Position numbers and translations under genes: made by a program | Notes under the pieces: model-generated | Told to the model about the DNA's origin: nothing | Databases searched by the model: none | Seen by the model: only the letters and a program-made list of their open reading frames with translations | Source: DRWZ01 sp964601505 | GTDB lineage: Bacteria; Calescibacteriota; Calescibacteriia; Calescibacteriales; Calescibacteriaceae | Length of the DNA: 49,513 nucleotides | Assembly (NCBI GenBank): GCA_964601505.1 | Contig: CAZRNR010000010.1 | Location: forward strand, 1 to 49,513 | Direction of reading: 5' to 3' | In this document: positions 28,991 through 37,715 of the stretch, piece by piece | How positions within the stretch are numbered: position 1 is the first letter of the stretch | Layout: the number at the start of each line of letters is the position of its first letter

Positions 28991-30712
28991 TCAGGAAACT
29001 CCAGGAGGGAAAGCGTAAACATCTACAAATATGAAGTTTATCCCAACAGATAGCGTGCATTCAAAGGAAATTCTGATAACATCCCCTTCCTGCTCTACCT
29101 TGATGTTTCTGAATGCTGGTATTACTGTCCCATCCCTTCCAAGGGAACTCACAATAACCCTTTGATTTTGTAGCCCCTCAAGCAATCTTATGAGCGAAGA
29201 CCTTATAAGCTGTAAGTTTATGGCATCGTTTCTCCTCCCAATAAAAGGAGTAAGCCCCTTTGAAATGGTTTTTGATATAAAGACTATCTCTGTTTGCGCT
29301 TCATCAAGCCTCAAAGCAAGATTATCACTTCCTGTATAGCTTGTTATTCCCTTTATAATCCTCCACCCATCTGTCGTTGGTTCTATTGCGAGAACTCCAC
29401 CAAGTATAAGTTGTTCCTGTATATCAAGGTCCCCCCAATCTATATTTCTCACCACATCCACAACCTTTGGCCTCTTGAATGTAAGAGGTATTCCCACTTC
29501 AGTCCCTTTTATCCCTGCTATCTCAAGTGCTAAAGCCCATTCTGGAAACTCAGAAAGTATTCCAGAAGAATTAAACCTCAGAATTCTCTGTGCTACAACT
29601 CTAACTCTCGGATTGTTGATAGCTCTCACCCTTGAGATTATCTGTGATAATGTAGTATATGTGTTCTTCGTATCTATTCCAACAATAAGCTCTCTGAAGG
29701 CTTTTTTCCTTATATCATTAGACCGCACTGTTGAGGCTATGAACTTATTTATAACTGAATCGCTTGTAGATAATGGTATGACAAAATCCACATCTATCTG
29801 CTCGAGTTTAGCTATCACCTCATCCCAATCCCCCAATGTAGCACTCTGTGAAGCTCCACCAGAGAGGTTTGTCTCCTGAACATCAGGGTGAGCTTCTCTC
29901 GTTCCCTCCTCCACCGCGAGAACTGGTATAGATGAGAAGAACTTTATCTCCTCTGACACGTTATTCCATATCACTCTCTCCCCACTATCTGGGACGGTAG
30001 CATTTCCAGTATTCATAACGCTTATCCTTTCATCAGCATTAAACCAGAGAAGAGACGCCACCACCCCTTGAACTTGATTTATTCTATTTACAAGTTCCCC
30101 AAGAGTTCTTATCTGGTCTCTATCGTAGTTTATATCCAAGAGGGTGTTGTTGTTCACATCCGTTATCTCGAATGTAGTTTTTGTTATCTGGACAACTATA
30201 TCACCACCAGTTTGGTTCTCAATCTTTATCAATCTCTCACCAACCTGTCTTGTTTCATTTATTGACCCATACTTCACAGAAACCTCCACCTTACTCCCTA
30301 TATCCCCTGCTACTGGGTTCAAAGCTACCACCTTGACCTTAATCTTGTTCCCCTCTGAACTATAGAATCTCGAGTATATTGTGTAGGAGTTAAATACATT
30401 CAGTGAAGCTCTTTGCCCCTGATTTACTCTCACGGCAATCACATAAGCTGGAGGGACAGAAGGGGGATTTACAGAGTAGTCCTCAAGTATTGCAAGTCCC
30501 TCCAGTAAATCTCCTCCTCTGAAATGTAGCTTAGCTTTTGATATATCTGTCCATACCGTTATCTCCTTTGGTATCCCATCTATTGCCTCCCCAACCACTG
30601 CTATCTTCCCGAACACCTCTGATGGGAGTGATTCAAACGCCTCTACATCGACGAATACATAAACTCCAGGATGAATGATAGGTCTTCCGTGAAATATCTG
30701 AATTGTCGCCAT
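28991..30712 (-). CDS. Contractile tail sheath protein
   Basis: 573 aa from the ATG at 30712; an upstream ATG at 30736 would add eight residues and overlap the preceding gene. The start MATIQIFHGRPIIHPGVYVF has the sheath hallmark P-G-V-Y near the N-terminus. The protein continues with a Rossmann-like sheath core (VDFVIPLSTSDSVINKFIAS) and a C-terminal domain. Presence of a sheath makes this a contractile-tail phage. The gene is followed directly by tail tube. Confidence 0.88.
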   Translation of the reverse strand: MATIQIFHGRPIIHPGVYVFVDVEAFESLPSEVFGKIAVVGEAIDGIPKEITVWTDISKAKLHFRGGDLLEGLAILEDYSVNPPSVPPAYVIAVRVNQGQRASLNVFNSYTIYSRFYSSEGNKIKVKVVALNPVAGDIGSKVEVSVKYGSINETRQVGERLIKIENQTGGDIVVQITKTTFEITDVNNNTLLDINYDRDQIRTLGELVNRINQVQGVVASLLWFNADERISVMNTGNATVPDSGERVIWNNVSEEIKFFSSIPVLAVEEGTREAHPDVQETNLSGGASQSATLGDWDEVIAKLEQIDVDFVIPLSTSDSVINKFIASTVRSNDIRKKAFRELIVGIDTKNTYTTLSQIISRVRAINNPRVRVVAQRILRFNSSGILSEFPEWALALEIAGIKGTEVGIPLTFKRPKVVDVVRNIDWGDLDIQEQLILGGVLAIEPTTDGWRIIKGITSYTGSDNLALRLDEAQTEIVFISKTISKGLTPFIGRRNDAINLQLIRSSLIRLLEGLQNQRVIVSSLGRDGTVIPAFRNIKVEQEGDVIRISFECTLSVGINFIFVDVYAFPPGVS

Positions 30713-30719
30713 AATAATA

Positions 30720-31523
30720 TTATAATATAATCTCAATCACATCTCCGACCCCAGATAGGCTTATAACAATTCTCTCTCCTCCCACATCAGACTCAAACAC
30801 TTCTGATTCGGTAAACACTATCCCGCTTATCGCAAGCTCCCTCCTCCAGACCTGCTGCCCTGCTCCACCGAGTATCTCGAACCATTTGGAATATCCTCTG
30901 ACCTCAACTTTAGAAAGCTTGAAGAATTCCTGCCTTTCCCATAGTTTCTCCTGTAGAACAAGAAGAAGGTAATCCCCAAGCCATTCAACAAGAGTTGGAG
31001 AGGAATGAGCTATATGGACCACCACGCTGGCCTCGTAAGAATGAGGATGGACTACTCCTCCCACTGACTTTATATTGAGCTTAACCCTATGCTTTATCCC
31101 CACCTCTCCCCTGACCCTTATCCCGTAAATCCCTACTTTCTCAACCTCCCCTGTGCTCTCAACAACAGACGGGACATAGATTTTCCTACCCTTTCTGAAG
31201 ACATATATTGTTCCTGCTTCAGCCTCTATCTCTATATCCCTTTCCTCCTCATCATCTGTTCTAAATCCATGTATCGGATGCTCGTCAAGGACTGTGAAGC
31301 TCTCTCCCGCTATGAATATAAAGGGAACCTTAGGTGTGCTCGTGTCATACTGAGAGACTATATTCGGCGGGTTCAATAAGGCATGATTTATAAACTCCAA
31401 AGGCTTGGGGCAGGCTTTAGCAAGAAGGGGTAAGTAAACAGGCTTAGAAAGCCACTCCTCCTTCTCTGTCGGTATTGATTCTCTGACTATCTTCCATATA
31501 AACCTATCAATTCCCGAAATCAC
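30720..31523 (-). CDS. Probable tail terminator / tail completion protein
   Basis: 267 aa, beta-rich. Residues about 165-245 (ASVVVHIAHSSPTLVEWLGD, RRELAISGIVFTES) look like the strand-helix core of tail terminator proteins, which cap the tube and are normally encoded just before the sheath. The N-terminal 80 residues are different. No catalytic motif. Assignment is from position and fold pattern. Confidence 0.5.
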   Translation of the reverse strand: MISGIDRFIWKIVRESIPTEKEEWLSKPVYLPLLAKACPKPLEFINHALLNPPNIVSQYDTSTPKVPFIFIAGESFTVLDEHPIHGFRTDDEEERDIEIEAEAGTIYVFRKGRKIYVPSVVESTGEVEKVGIYGIRVRGEVGIKHRVKLNIKSVGGVVHPHSYEASVVVHIAHSSPTLVEWLGDYLLLVLQEKLWERQEFFKLSKVEVRGYSKWFEILGGAGQQVWRRELAISGIVFTESEVFESDVGGERIVISLSGVGDVIEIIL

Positions 31524-32361
31524 TTGCCCTTTCCTCCTTGAGTATTCTCAAGGCTATAACAAACCTCTGTATGACCTCTGGGTTTGACCTCTCCTCCGAT
31601 AACACAATCTTCAGAAATTCATTCCATAGCTGTTGATACACCACAGGTAGTTTGGAAATGAGCTTTATATTGAGAACCTCGACTATATTCTCAATCTCCA
31701 TCTCCATCGTTGTTTTCTTATCCTCTTTTTTCACTGTCCCCTCTACTGATGCAAGGAGGTCTATAACCTCCTTCAAAGTCGCTATAGATTCATTTATCGA
31801 CTGCAGCAACACCTTCCTCTCCTCCACCCTTCCTGCAAGAGATTGCCGTATCTCCATCTGTAGCTTTGATAGAACTGGCGGTATCATGGCTCTAATCCTT
31901 GGAATCATACCGAGAATTACCGAAGCTTCCACCTCATTAGTCGCGCTTATAAGCATATTCTCTATAATCTCCTGGATAGGGGGTAATTCATACTCTGGAA
32001 GTCCATAATCGTAAAGAAACTTAAGTATCTCCTTCACCACCTCGGCTCTTTCTTGCTCCTTTTTAGATACCATCCCAGCCCTCATTAGTTCCTCTACAAC
32101 CACATCCCAATTCACATCCCCAATCCTCGATTGAAGGATTATCAGGGCGAGGTTTTTATAAGAATCCCTTGAAGAGAAAATCTGAGAGAGAACTGGGAAC
32201 TGTTCTGATACAACCTCCACGAACTCCAATGGAGTTTGTGAATCCCTTTTAGGCGGAGCTTGAGTTATAAGCTGCACCAGAGCTGATATTATGGACAATC
32301 TTCCTACCCTATCTCTCCTCCCAGACCTCAGTTCCTCTATAAGCTCCTCTATTTTCCTCAT
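31507..32361 (-). CDS. Hypothetical helical protein in tail operon
   Basis: 284 aa from the ATG at 32361, supported by GGAGGTTTTATT just upstream and by an ATGA overlap with the PLD gene stop. A longer frame to 32427 would overlap that gene by 70 bases. The protein is all helix, Glu/Leu/Ile-rich, with no cysteines and no recognised domain. A neck or tail accessory role is possible. Confidence 0.6.
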   Translation of the reverse strand: MRKIEELIEELRSGRRDRVGRLSIISALVQLITQAPPKRDSQTPLEFVEVVSEQFPVLSQIFSSRDSYKNLALIILQSRIGDVNWDVVVEELMRAGMVSKKEQERAEVVKEILKFLYDYGLPEYELPPIQEIIENMLISATNEVEASVILGMIPRIRAMIPPVLSKLQMEIRQSLAGRVEERKVLLQSINESIATLKEVIDLLASVEGTVKKEDKKTTMEMEIENIVEVLNIKLISKLPVVYQQLWNEFLKIVLSEERSNPEVIQRFVIALRILKEERASDFGN

Positions 32362-32855
32362 AATAAAACCTCCATCCTCCTCGCTTCCTTTTGTAAGTCC
32401 CTGACCACTCTCTTCTTCATCCTCCACAAGTCTATCTTTATAGCGGGTATGAATATTTCCCTTATGAAGAATTTGTAAAGCTGCATACTCTCAACAAGAC
32501 ACATCACATCCCAAGTCAATCTCCTCCCCGCATGTGCTGTAAGGTTTCCAGAACCGAAAGCCACCCTTCCAGAGTCCGCCATCATAATCTTCGCATGTAT
32601 CTTTTCAGAGAAAACCCATATCACCCCTTTAATTCCCCTCATCTCATACACAGTCTTCCTGAACTCATCGTTCACAAGTATAACCCCTTTCTTACCCGAT
32701 TCCCCGATACTCTCAAGTATCCCTATTGTCTGAGGGTTCTTGGTTATAGAGTATGTGCTTATAAATACTCTTCTACAAGGCTTCTCAACAACCCATCTGA
32801 ACACATCAGATGTTATATAGCTTGTCAGAACTTTAACTTCATTTACTATCACCAT
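32358..32855 (-). CDS. PLD-superfamily nuclease, single HKD motif
   Basis: 165 aa. The catalytic signature is H87-x-K89-x4-D94 (IHAKIMMADSGRVAFGSGN), with the trailing GSGN at 101-104 that is standard in PLD enzymes. A single motif means it must dimerise, as Nuc and BfiI do. It is the first gene of the tail operon and starts 16 bp from the divergent ParB-like gene. It could degrade host DNA or process replicating phage DNA. No restriction target domain is seen. Confidence 0.82.
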   Translation of the reverse strand: MVIVNEVKVLTSYITSDVFRWVVEKPCRRVFISTYSITKNPQTIGILESIGESGKKGVILVNDEFRKTVYEMRGIKGVIWVFSEKIHAKIMMADSGRVAFGSGNLTAHAGRRLTWDVMCLVESMQLYKFFIREIFIPAIKIDLWRMKKRVVRDLQKEARRMEVLL

Positions 32856-32870
32856 TATAAATTATAAATT
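32856..32870. promoter_or_regulatory. 15-bp AT-only divergent spacer
   Basis: The only sequence between two divergent operons (PLD/tail, minus; ParB-like/deazaguanine, plus) is fifteen A/T bases containing two overlapping TATAAA. It offers -10 elements in both directions and implies leaderless or nearly leaderless mRNA, with -35 elements inside the facing genes. Confidence 0.45.
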
Positions 32871-33584
32871 ATGCTATACCACATAAGTGAGGCTACGGAA
32901 CTTTATGTTTCCTCAATAGTTCCTGCTCCTCACAACTACAATCTCGTTCCCGATAACCTTATGCGTAGTCTTGAGATTTCAATTAAAGAGGGTATAATTC
33001 AACCTGTGATTGTTCGGGAGATGACCCCTTCTGAAAAGGAGAAATTCCAGGCAACATATATGCTTATAGACGGTGAGCACCGTTGGGTTATAGCCAAAAA
33101 GCTCGGACTTGATAGAATTCCAGCAGTTATAGTCTCTCGTGTAGATGGGAAATACATAACATATGAGGAGAACCTCAAGCTTCTTATGTCCATCAGGGAG
33201 AACAGGGGCGTAGAAAGAGACTTCACTAAAATGCTTCAAACAGTCGCTATTGTGGATAACCTTGACCTTCCTGAAGCCTATTTCCCCTTCAAATTTAAGC
33301 AGATACTCGAAGTATTCGAGTATGATGAAAACGAATATCTCCCCGAGATAAAGGAAACCGCTGATGATGAGAAGCATCAAATTCCAATAGACCTTATATT
33401 CAGAACCGCTCTCGTGGAGGAGGATTTAGGGATGAGACTTAAAAGAGCTTTCGCAAAGTTAAGGCTTCTGAAGGGAAGACACAGTTGGTCTGAAACTCTG
33501 GAGGATTTATGTGAAATCATTGAGAATGAAACAAAACTGATAACCATAACTCCAGAATTTAAGGATGAGGAGGATATAATATGA
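32871..33584 (+). CDS. ParB/sulfiredoxin-like protein heading the deazaguanine operon
   Basis: 237 aa. The N-terminal ParB/Srx fold contains LIDGEHRW (residues about 66-73) and an upstream segment IKEGIIQPVIV, both hallmarks. The C-terminal half is acidic and helical with no recognised DNA-binding domain. Translation is coupled (ATGA) to queD. In bacterial Dpd islands a ParB-like ATPase (DpdB) acts with the transglycosylase DpdA, so a DpdB-like role is a reasonable inference, but this protein is much shorter. Confidence 0.75.
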   Translation: MLYHISEATELYVSSIVPAPHNYNLVPDNLMRSLEISIKEGIIQPVIVREMTPSEKEKFQATYMLIDGEHRWVIAKKLGLDRIPAVIVSRVDGKYITYEENLKLLMSIRENRGVERDFTKMLQTVAIVDNLDLPEAYFPFKFKQILEVFEYDENEYLPEIKETADDEKHQIPIDLIFRTALVEEDLGMRLKRAFAKLRLLKGRHSWSETLEDLCEIIENETKLITITPEFKDEEDII

Positions 33585-34057
33585 AGCTCGAAGTTCAAGA
33601 CATATGCACAGTAGATTACTTTCACGCAATCCCCTGTTATAACGGCAAATGTTCTTCCATCCATGGCCACCTGTCCTTCTTACTCTCAGCCTCTGTTGAT
33701 GGAGAGCCTTCTGGAGACTTTCTCATAGACTTTAAGGAACTAAAGAGTATCATAAAAACTGTAGCAGAGGAGCTTGACCACAAGATAGTGATATCGAAGA
33801 AATACTTCTCGGGTTCCTACAAGTCTGGCGTTCTGATAAGCTGGACTACACCTTCTGGAGATGAGTTCTCTATATCCTGTCCTGCGCATTCTGTTCTTTT
33901 CCTTGATGGAGAGGCCACCATAGAGAACATATGCCGATACATAGCAGAAAAATCCCTATCTCTACTTCCAAAGAATATAAAATCTATCACAATAAAGATG
34001 ACGGAGGGTATACGAAACCTATGCGAAGTGAGCATCTCAAGAGAGCCGAAGAGCTAA
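33581..34057 (+). CDS. queD: 6-carboxytetrahydropterin synthase (QueD)
   Basis: 158 aa. QueD turns dihydroneopterin triphosphate into 6-carboxy-5,6,7,8-tetrahydropterin, the second step to 7-deazaguanines. Zinc ligands are His15 (FHA), His28 and His30 (HGH). The catalytic Cys24 lies in NGKCSSIHGH, Asp65-His66 in LDHK, and the late Glu142 in KMTEG. IDFKELK at 49-55 is also standard. Overlaps the ParB-like gene (ATGA) and the GTP cyclohydrolase. Confidence 0.9.
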   Translation: MKLEVQDICTVDYFHAIPCYNGKCSSIHGHLSFLLSASVDGEPSGDFLIDFKELKSIIKTVAEELDHKIVISKKYFSGSYKSGVLISWTTPSGDEFSISCPAHSVLFLDGEATIENICRYIAEKSLSLLPKNIKSITIKMTEGIRNLCEVSISREPKS

Positions 34058-34539
34058 TCCTGAAATACACAGAGGAAAGAACCCCCATAAGGTTTCTCAC
34101 CCTTCTTGAGAACTTCACATCTGGCTACTCACTGAGGGCCCTCGATAAATCCATATCAACGGGAATTGTGAAGAATAAATCCATAAACCATCTCATATTT
34201 GTAGAGGACATCAGATTTTTCTCCCTCTGTAAGCACCATCTCATGCCCTTTTATGGGACCGTCAAGATCGCCTATTTCCCCAAAAAATCCCTTCTCGGTA
34301 TCTCCAAGTTTGTAAGGATTGTAAATCACTTCTCAAGACGCTTTCAGCTGCAGGAGGAACTAACCCAAAACATAGCGAACTACCTTCACCAGAAACTTAA
34401 TTGTCCTGTCTATACCAAGATCACAGCAACTCATACCTGCACTCTCCTCAAGACATCTCAAGCTATAAACTTCACAACACAAGTCTTTGTAGGAGATTGG
34501 TTCGATGAAATAAGAAACGAGGTCATCTCCAGGACATAA
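34021..34539 (+). CDS. folE: GTP cyclohydrolase I (FolE-type)
   Basis: 172 aa from the ATG at 34021, chosen because GGAGGG at 34003-34008 precedes it; an in-frame start at 33931 would add a 30-residue tail without homology and overlap queD by 127 bases. Zinc ligands are Cys70 and His73 in SLCKHHLMPFYGT, and Cys140 in ATHTC. GISKFVRIVNHFSRRFQLQE at 93-112 is the family core. It converts GTP to 7,8-dihydroneopterin triphosphate. QueF was considered and excluded by these motifs. Confidence 0.92.
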   Translation: MRSEHLKRAEELILKYTEERTPIRFLTLLENFTSGYSLRALDKSISTGIVKNKSINHLIFVEDIRFFSLCKHHLMPFYGTVKIAYFPKKSLLGISKFVRIVNHFSRRFQLQEELTQNIANYLHQKLNCPVYTKITATHTCTLLKTSQAINFTTQVFVGDWFDEIRNEVISRT

Positions 34540-34542
34540 TAA

Positions 34543-35652
34543 ATGAGCTACTACTACCTACATACCTTCGCCACAACATCTCTAAAGTCTCTTCACAAGT
34601 TCTTGAAAATCGCCATCTCAAACCTCCCATCAGAACTCATTGTAGAGCTCAAAGAAATCGGTTTCGGTGTCCTCATCTCTTTCTTCTACCTGAAACAAAA
34701 ACGCAGAACATTTATAAGTTCCCTCAACGAGTTTATGAAAGAGTTCAAAGATTTCCCGATAAAACTGTTCCTCGATAACGGTATTTACACGTATTTCGGT
34801 CTGTCCCGAGATGAAATACTCGTCCCACACCTGAGCCTCTCTATCCAAGAAGTCTTTGGTCATCTCATTATCGAGCTCCTCAGAAACCTCGATGAACTTA
34901 CAAAGATATTCGATGTCATCTGCGTCCCTGATGCTCAACACTACCTCCCACTATCCAACCACACAACCTACGAACCGATAGCTTCTGCCATATCAAAGTC
35001 GAAGAGAAAATGCATACCCCTGATCGGAGTAAGAGAAGCAGACCTCAACTTTATCCATTACACCAAAACTGGTGAGTTCCTGTTCCCAACCGAACAACCC
35101 CCAGTTCCTCCTGATGAAGAGGTGTTTGAATTTTATGACTCGGTCCTTTTCAAACCCTTCCTATCAAGGGATATACAGTTCGGTATATCCCCAGAAGGAA
35201 AGGTTTCCATCTCGGACAGAAAAACATGGCTCTCCTACAAGGTTCTGAAATATTACATCCAAAAAGGCTACTGCATCTGGTCTCACATATACGGAGTAGG
35301 GGGAAATTTGGATGACATCATAATCTCCTTCCCCTCTAAACCTCACGTCCTCATCCGCTCTGGTGATTGCTCCTGCGCAACATCGATCACAAAATACGGT
35401 GGTAATGTAGAAAAGGCATTCATAGATTGCATAATCACTTCAAAAGAAGACATCTATAGATTTGATTCCGCAATCTCCCCCCGCACCCGCTCTCCCCAAT
35501 CTGTAAGGAAAAGAAAGGGAAAAATCATCCCCGTTCCTGACCATGAGAATCTTGGAGGAATATCTGTAAAAGGGCATCTTCTGTATATAATAAACATAAA
35601 CAAGATACTGAAAGGGATACTCTCTAACCATCCTCAGGATTTCATATTCTGA
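34543..35652 (+). CDS. dpdA: DpdA-like DNA guanine transglycosylase
   Basis: 369 aa. DpdA, a tRNA-guanine transglycosylase relative, swaps guanine in DNA for a 7-deazaguanine. The TGT-type landmarks are diverged but in order: Asp78 in LFLDNGIY (TGT: DSGxF), CVPD (Asp130), GVGG (251-254), then RSGDCSCAT with Asp275 where TGT has its nucleophile segment. Context strengthens the call: it ends the queD-folE operon. It converges with the resolvase gene, overlapping 11 bases. The exact DpdA subfamily cannot be told. Confidence 0.72.
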   Translation: MSYYYLHTFATTSLKSLHKFLKIAISNLPSELIVELKEIGFGVLISFFYLKQKRRTFISSLNEFMKEFKDFPIKLFLDNGIYTYFGLSRDEILVPHLSLSIQEVFGHLIIELLRNLDELTKIFDVICVPDAQHYLPLSNHTTYEPIASAISKSKRKCIPLIGVREADLNFIHYTKTGEFLFPTEQPPVPPDEEVFEFYDSVLFKPFLSRDIQFGISPEGKVSISDRKTWLSYKVLKYYIQKGYCIWSHIYGVGGNLDDIIISFPSKPHVLIRSGDCSCATSITKYGGNVEKAFIDCIITSKEDIYRFDSAISPRTRSPQSVRKRKGKIIPVPDHENLGGISVKGHLLYIININKILKGILSNHPQDFIF

Positions 35653-35986
35653 TGAGCGTTATCATTCTCGTATCCCCGATATAGTAGTTTTTAGTATAGC
35701 AAGCTATATACTGAGGGAAATCAATATCTATAATCTTCACAAACTTCCCACTGTAAAGTGCTCTATCCTCAAGATAATCCTGAATTCTCGCAACCACAAG
35801 TCTCTTGAGAACATCCTCCACAAATAACTGCTGTAATTTACACTGCACAAGTAATACTTCCTCCCCCCTCACAGCTATAAGGTCCCAAAGCCCATGGGAC
35901 CCAGCGGACCTGAACACTATATACCCCATCTCCTCAATGAAAGATTTCACAGCATACTCAAAGTTTCTTCCCTTCTTGTAGCTCAT
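35642..35986 (-). CDS. Hjc-type Holliday-junction resolvase
   Basis: 114 aa. The archaeal Hjc pattern is clear: KGRNFE (Glu10), then SAGSHGLWDLIA with Asp35, then VLLVQCK with Lys50. In archaeal Hjc the last site is E-x-K; here it is Q-x-K, as in several bacterial and phage relatives. The protein is expected to cut four-way junctions created by the recombination genes next to it. Coupled to the upstream 145-aa gene. Confidence 0.82.
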   Translation of the reverse strand: MSYKKGRNFEYAVKSFIEEMGYIVFRSAGSHGLWDLIAVRGEEVLLVQCKLQQLFVEDVLKRLVVARIQDYLEDRALYSGKFVKIIDIDFPQYIACYTKNYYIGDTRMITLIRI

Positions 35987-36420
35987 CTTGATAAGAATTC
36001 TACATAACTTACATCAATCCTTCTCCTCACCCCATCATTATTCCCCATAGCCCAAACTTCACATATAATAGTCTTAAATGGGTTTTTAACCCACCTCCTG
36101 ACCTTGTAAAGCCTCGCTGGAGGTAAATCCATGATAACCTCCAACACCTCATCCTCTGGTTTCGTTTCTGCAACAACCATTTCGGTATAAAAGATGGGAT
36201 GGAATAACTCCCAGGGAATGACCACCCTCCATTTCCCCTCCCTCCTGTTCCCATAAACAGAAAACAATTTGTTGTCCTTTGTATCCCAAAAATCAGCCCA
36301 GAGAAGAAAGAAATCAGCATCATCATAATCCAGTTCAAGATTCTGAAAGAAATTAACGGATTTATATGATTTTATATAATCCCTCGCACTTATCTCATCC
36401 CTCTCATCTATCCATTTCAC
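35983..36420 (-). CDS. Hypothetical protein in recombination operon
   Basis: 145 aa from a GTG at 36420, rich in Trp, Asp and Tyr, with no family recognised. It overlaps the resolvase start by 4 bases and starts three bases after the RecA stop; the leader is AT-rich (TTAAACTTATAG). Confidence 0.55.
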   Translation of the reverse strand: MKWIDERDEISARDYIKSYKSVNFFQNLELDYDDADFFLLWADFWDTKDNKLFSVYGNRREGKWRVVIPWELFHPIFYTEMVVAETKPEDEVLEVIMDLPPARLYKVRRWVKNPFKTIICEVWAMGNNDGVRRRIDVSYVEFLSR

Positions 36421-36422
36421 AA

Positions 36423-37313
36423 CTATAAGTTTAATATTCTTAACCCCAATTCGTCTATTATCGGATCATCATACTCAAGAAGTTTATCATGCCCTTCAAG
36501 CTTCCACTTTTTCGATCTCTTATCCTCCTTAAGCTTCCCAAGATAAATAAGATACTTTCTCAGATCATCTCTCATATCTATCCCCGTTCTGAAGTTTATT
36601 CTTATTGACGACTTAGCTGGAGAAGAGAATTTGTTCTTCATTGTAAGTAATACACTTTCTATCCCATCATCATAAGTCTTAATACATCTTATCGCAACTC
36701 TGATATGCACAAAATGCTTGAGAGCATATCCCCCTGGTGTCCATACCTTATCTTGGACTGGATAGAAATCATCACCGAAGTTTATCAGAGACCTATACTG
36801 ATTTATAATCAGAAATATCGTCCCTGTTTTTATCAGAAACTGTGAGAAGGAGGGTATATACCCAGAGATGTATCTGGACATATACCCAATACCCATCTCC
36901 TCCTTGTGAGTCGTCGCGGGAAGTGAGTCCAAGATTACAAGCACATTCTGCACTCCAGCTTCCCTGACTTTAAGGACAAAGTCCTTTATCATCGGAAACA
37001 ACCTCTCAAGTTCCACCTGTGAGACCACAAACCTCTCACTCCTGACGTCAACCCCCATCTCCCTCATTCTTCCTGCATCTATTGAGTTCTCGTTGTCTAT
37101 ATACAAAACCACTCCCTTTTTCATAAAAGCTGAAGCTATAAACTGTGCTATGGTCGATTTCCCCGCTCCCCACTCGCCTGCTAACTCTATCATTCTGCCC
37201 GCTGGAAGACCTCCACACCCAAGTATCACCCTATCTAACACCAAAGACCCAGTTGGAAAGACCTCGAACTCGAAAGTCTTATCGAACTCCCTCTTTATAT
37301 CTTTCAGTTCCAT
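36423..37313 (-). CDS. RecA/UvsX-like recombinase
   Basis: 296 aa. Walker A GEWGAGKST at residues 46-54, Walker B VLVILDS at 124-130, and the L2-type loop with NQYR...TPGGYALKH (171-200), all as in RecA. The N-terminal filament helix is short and the C-terminal RecA domain is missing, as in many phage recombinases. Drives strand exchange for recombination-dependent replication and repair. A strong GGGGGAT...AAGGA ribosome site is upstream. Confidence 0.88.
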   Translation of the reverse strand: MELKDIKREFDKTFEFEVFPTGSLVLDRVILGCGGLPAGRMIELAGEWGAGKSTIAQFIASAFMKKGVVLYIDNENSIDAGRMREMGVDVRSERFVVSQVELERLFPMIKDFVLKVREAGVQNVLVILDSLPATTHKEEMGIGYMSRYISGYIPSFSQFLIKTGTIFLIINQYRSLINFGDDFYPVQDKVWTPGGYALKHFVHIRVAIRCIKTYDDGIESVLLTMKNKFSSPAKSSIRINFRTGIDMRDDLRKYLIYLGKLKEDKRSKKWKLEGHDKLLEYDDPIIDELGLRILNL

Positions 37314-37337
37314 TATCCTTATCCCCCTTCTTTCCTC

Positions 37338-37715
37338 TTATACCATATTCCTTGTGAGATATAAAATCCCGTCAACCATAACCGCCCCGTTCCATAATTC
37401 AAGCCAGATTATTCCTCCCGTAGTCTCCACAATATATACATTCCCCCAAGCATTATCGAATAGAAACAAAGGGACAGGAATCCTTGCAATAGAGTAGAGC
37501 ATCCCATACCTCTCCACCTTCGGTATCTGCTCTTTCACCTCCTGCATATCAAACACAGAAAGCCTATACCCAATCTTCCCGTTTCTCCTCCATAAAATAG
37601 CCTCATACTTTGAAACATTTTGGTGTATAAGTATCAAAGACCCTTCTTCTACGGGAAGATTGTTTATAAAGTATTTCCCGTTCCTTATCTCTATATCCTT
37701 TTTACTTATCACCAT
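37338..37715 (-). CDS. Hypothetical protein between Pol A and RecA
   Basis: 125 aa from the ATG at 37715; a frame opening at 37736 would overlap the polymerase more. Beta-rich, Ile/Val-rich, with no recognised motif. The short overlap with the polymerase 3' end shows co-transcription with replication genes. Confidence 0.55.
   Translation of the reverse strand: MVISKKDIEIRNGKYFINNLPVEEGSLILIHQNVSKYEAILWRRNGKIGYRLSVFDMQEVKEQIPKVERYGMLYSIARIPVPLFLFDNAWGNVYIVETTGGIIWLELWNGAVMVDGILYLTRNMV

Noticed and set aside
33931..34539. Long FolE start at 33931, or identity as QueF
   Set aside because: The extra 30 residues overlap queD by 127 bases and lack family similarity; GGAGGG precedes 34021. The CKHHLMPF and HTC motifs are FolE, not QueF.
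36423..37313. RecA-like gene as the replicative helicase
   Set aside because: It has RecA-type L2 and GG-x-A-L motifs, and a separate DnaB-like gene is present at 42333-43463.
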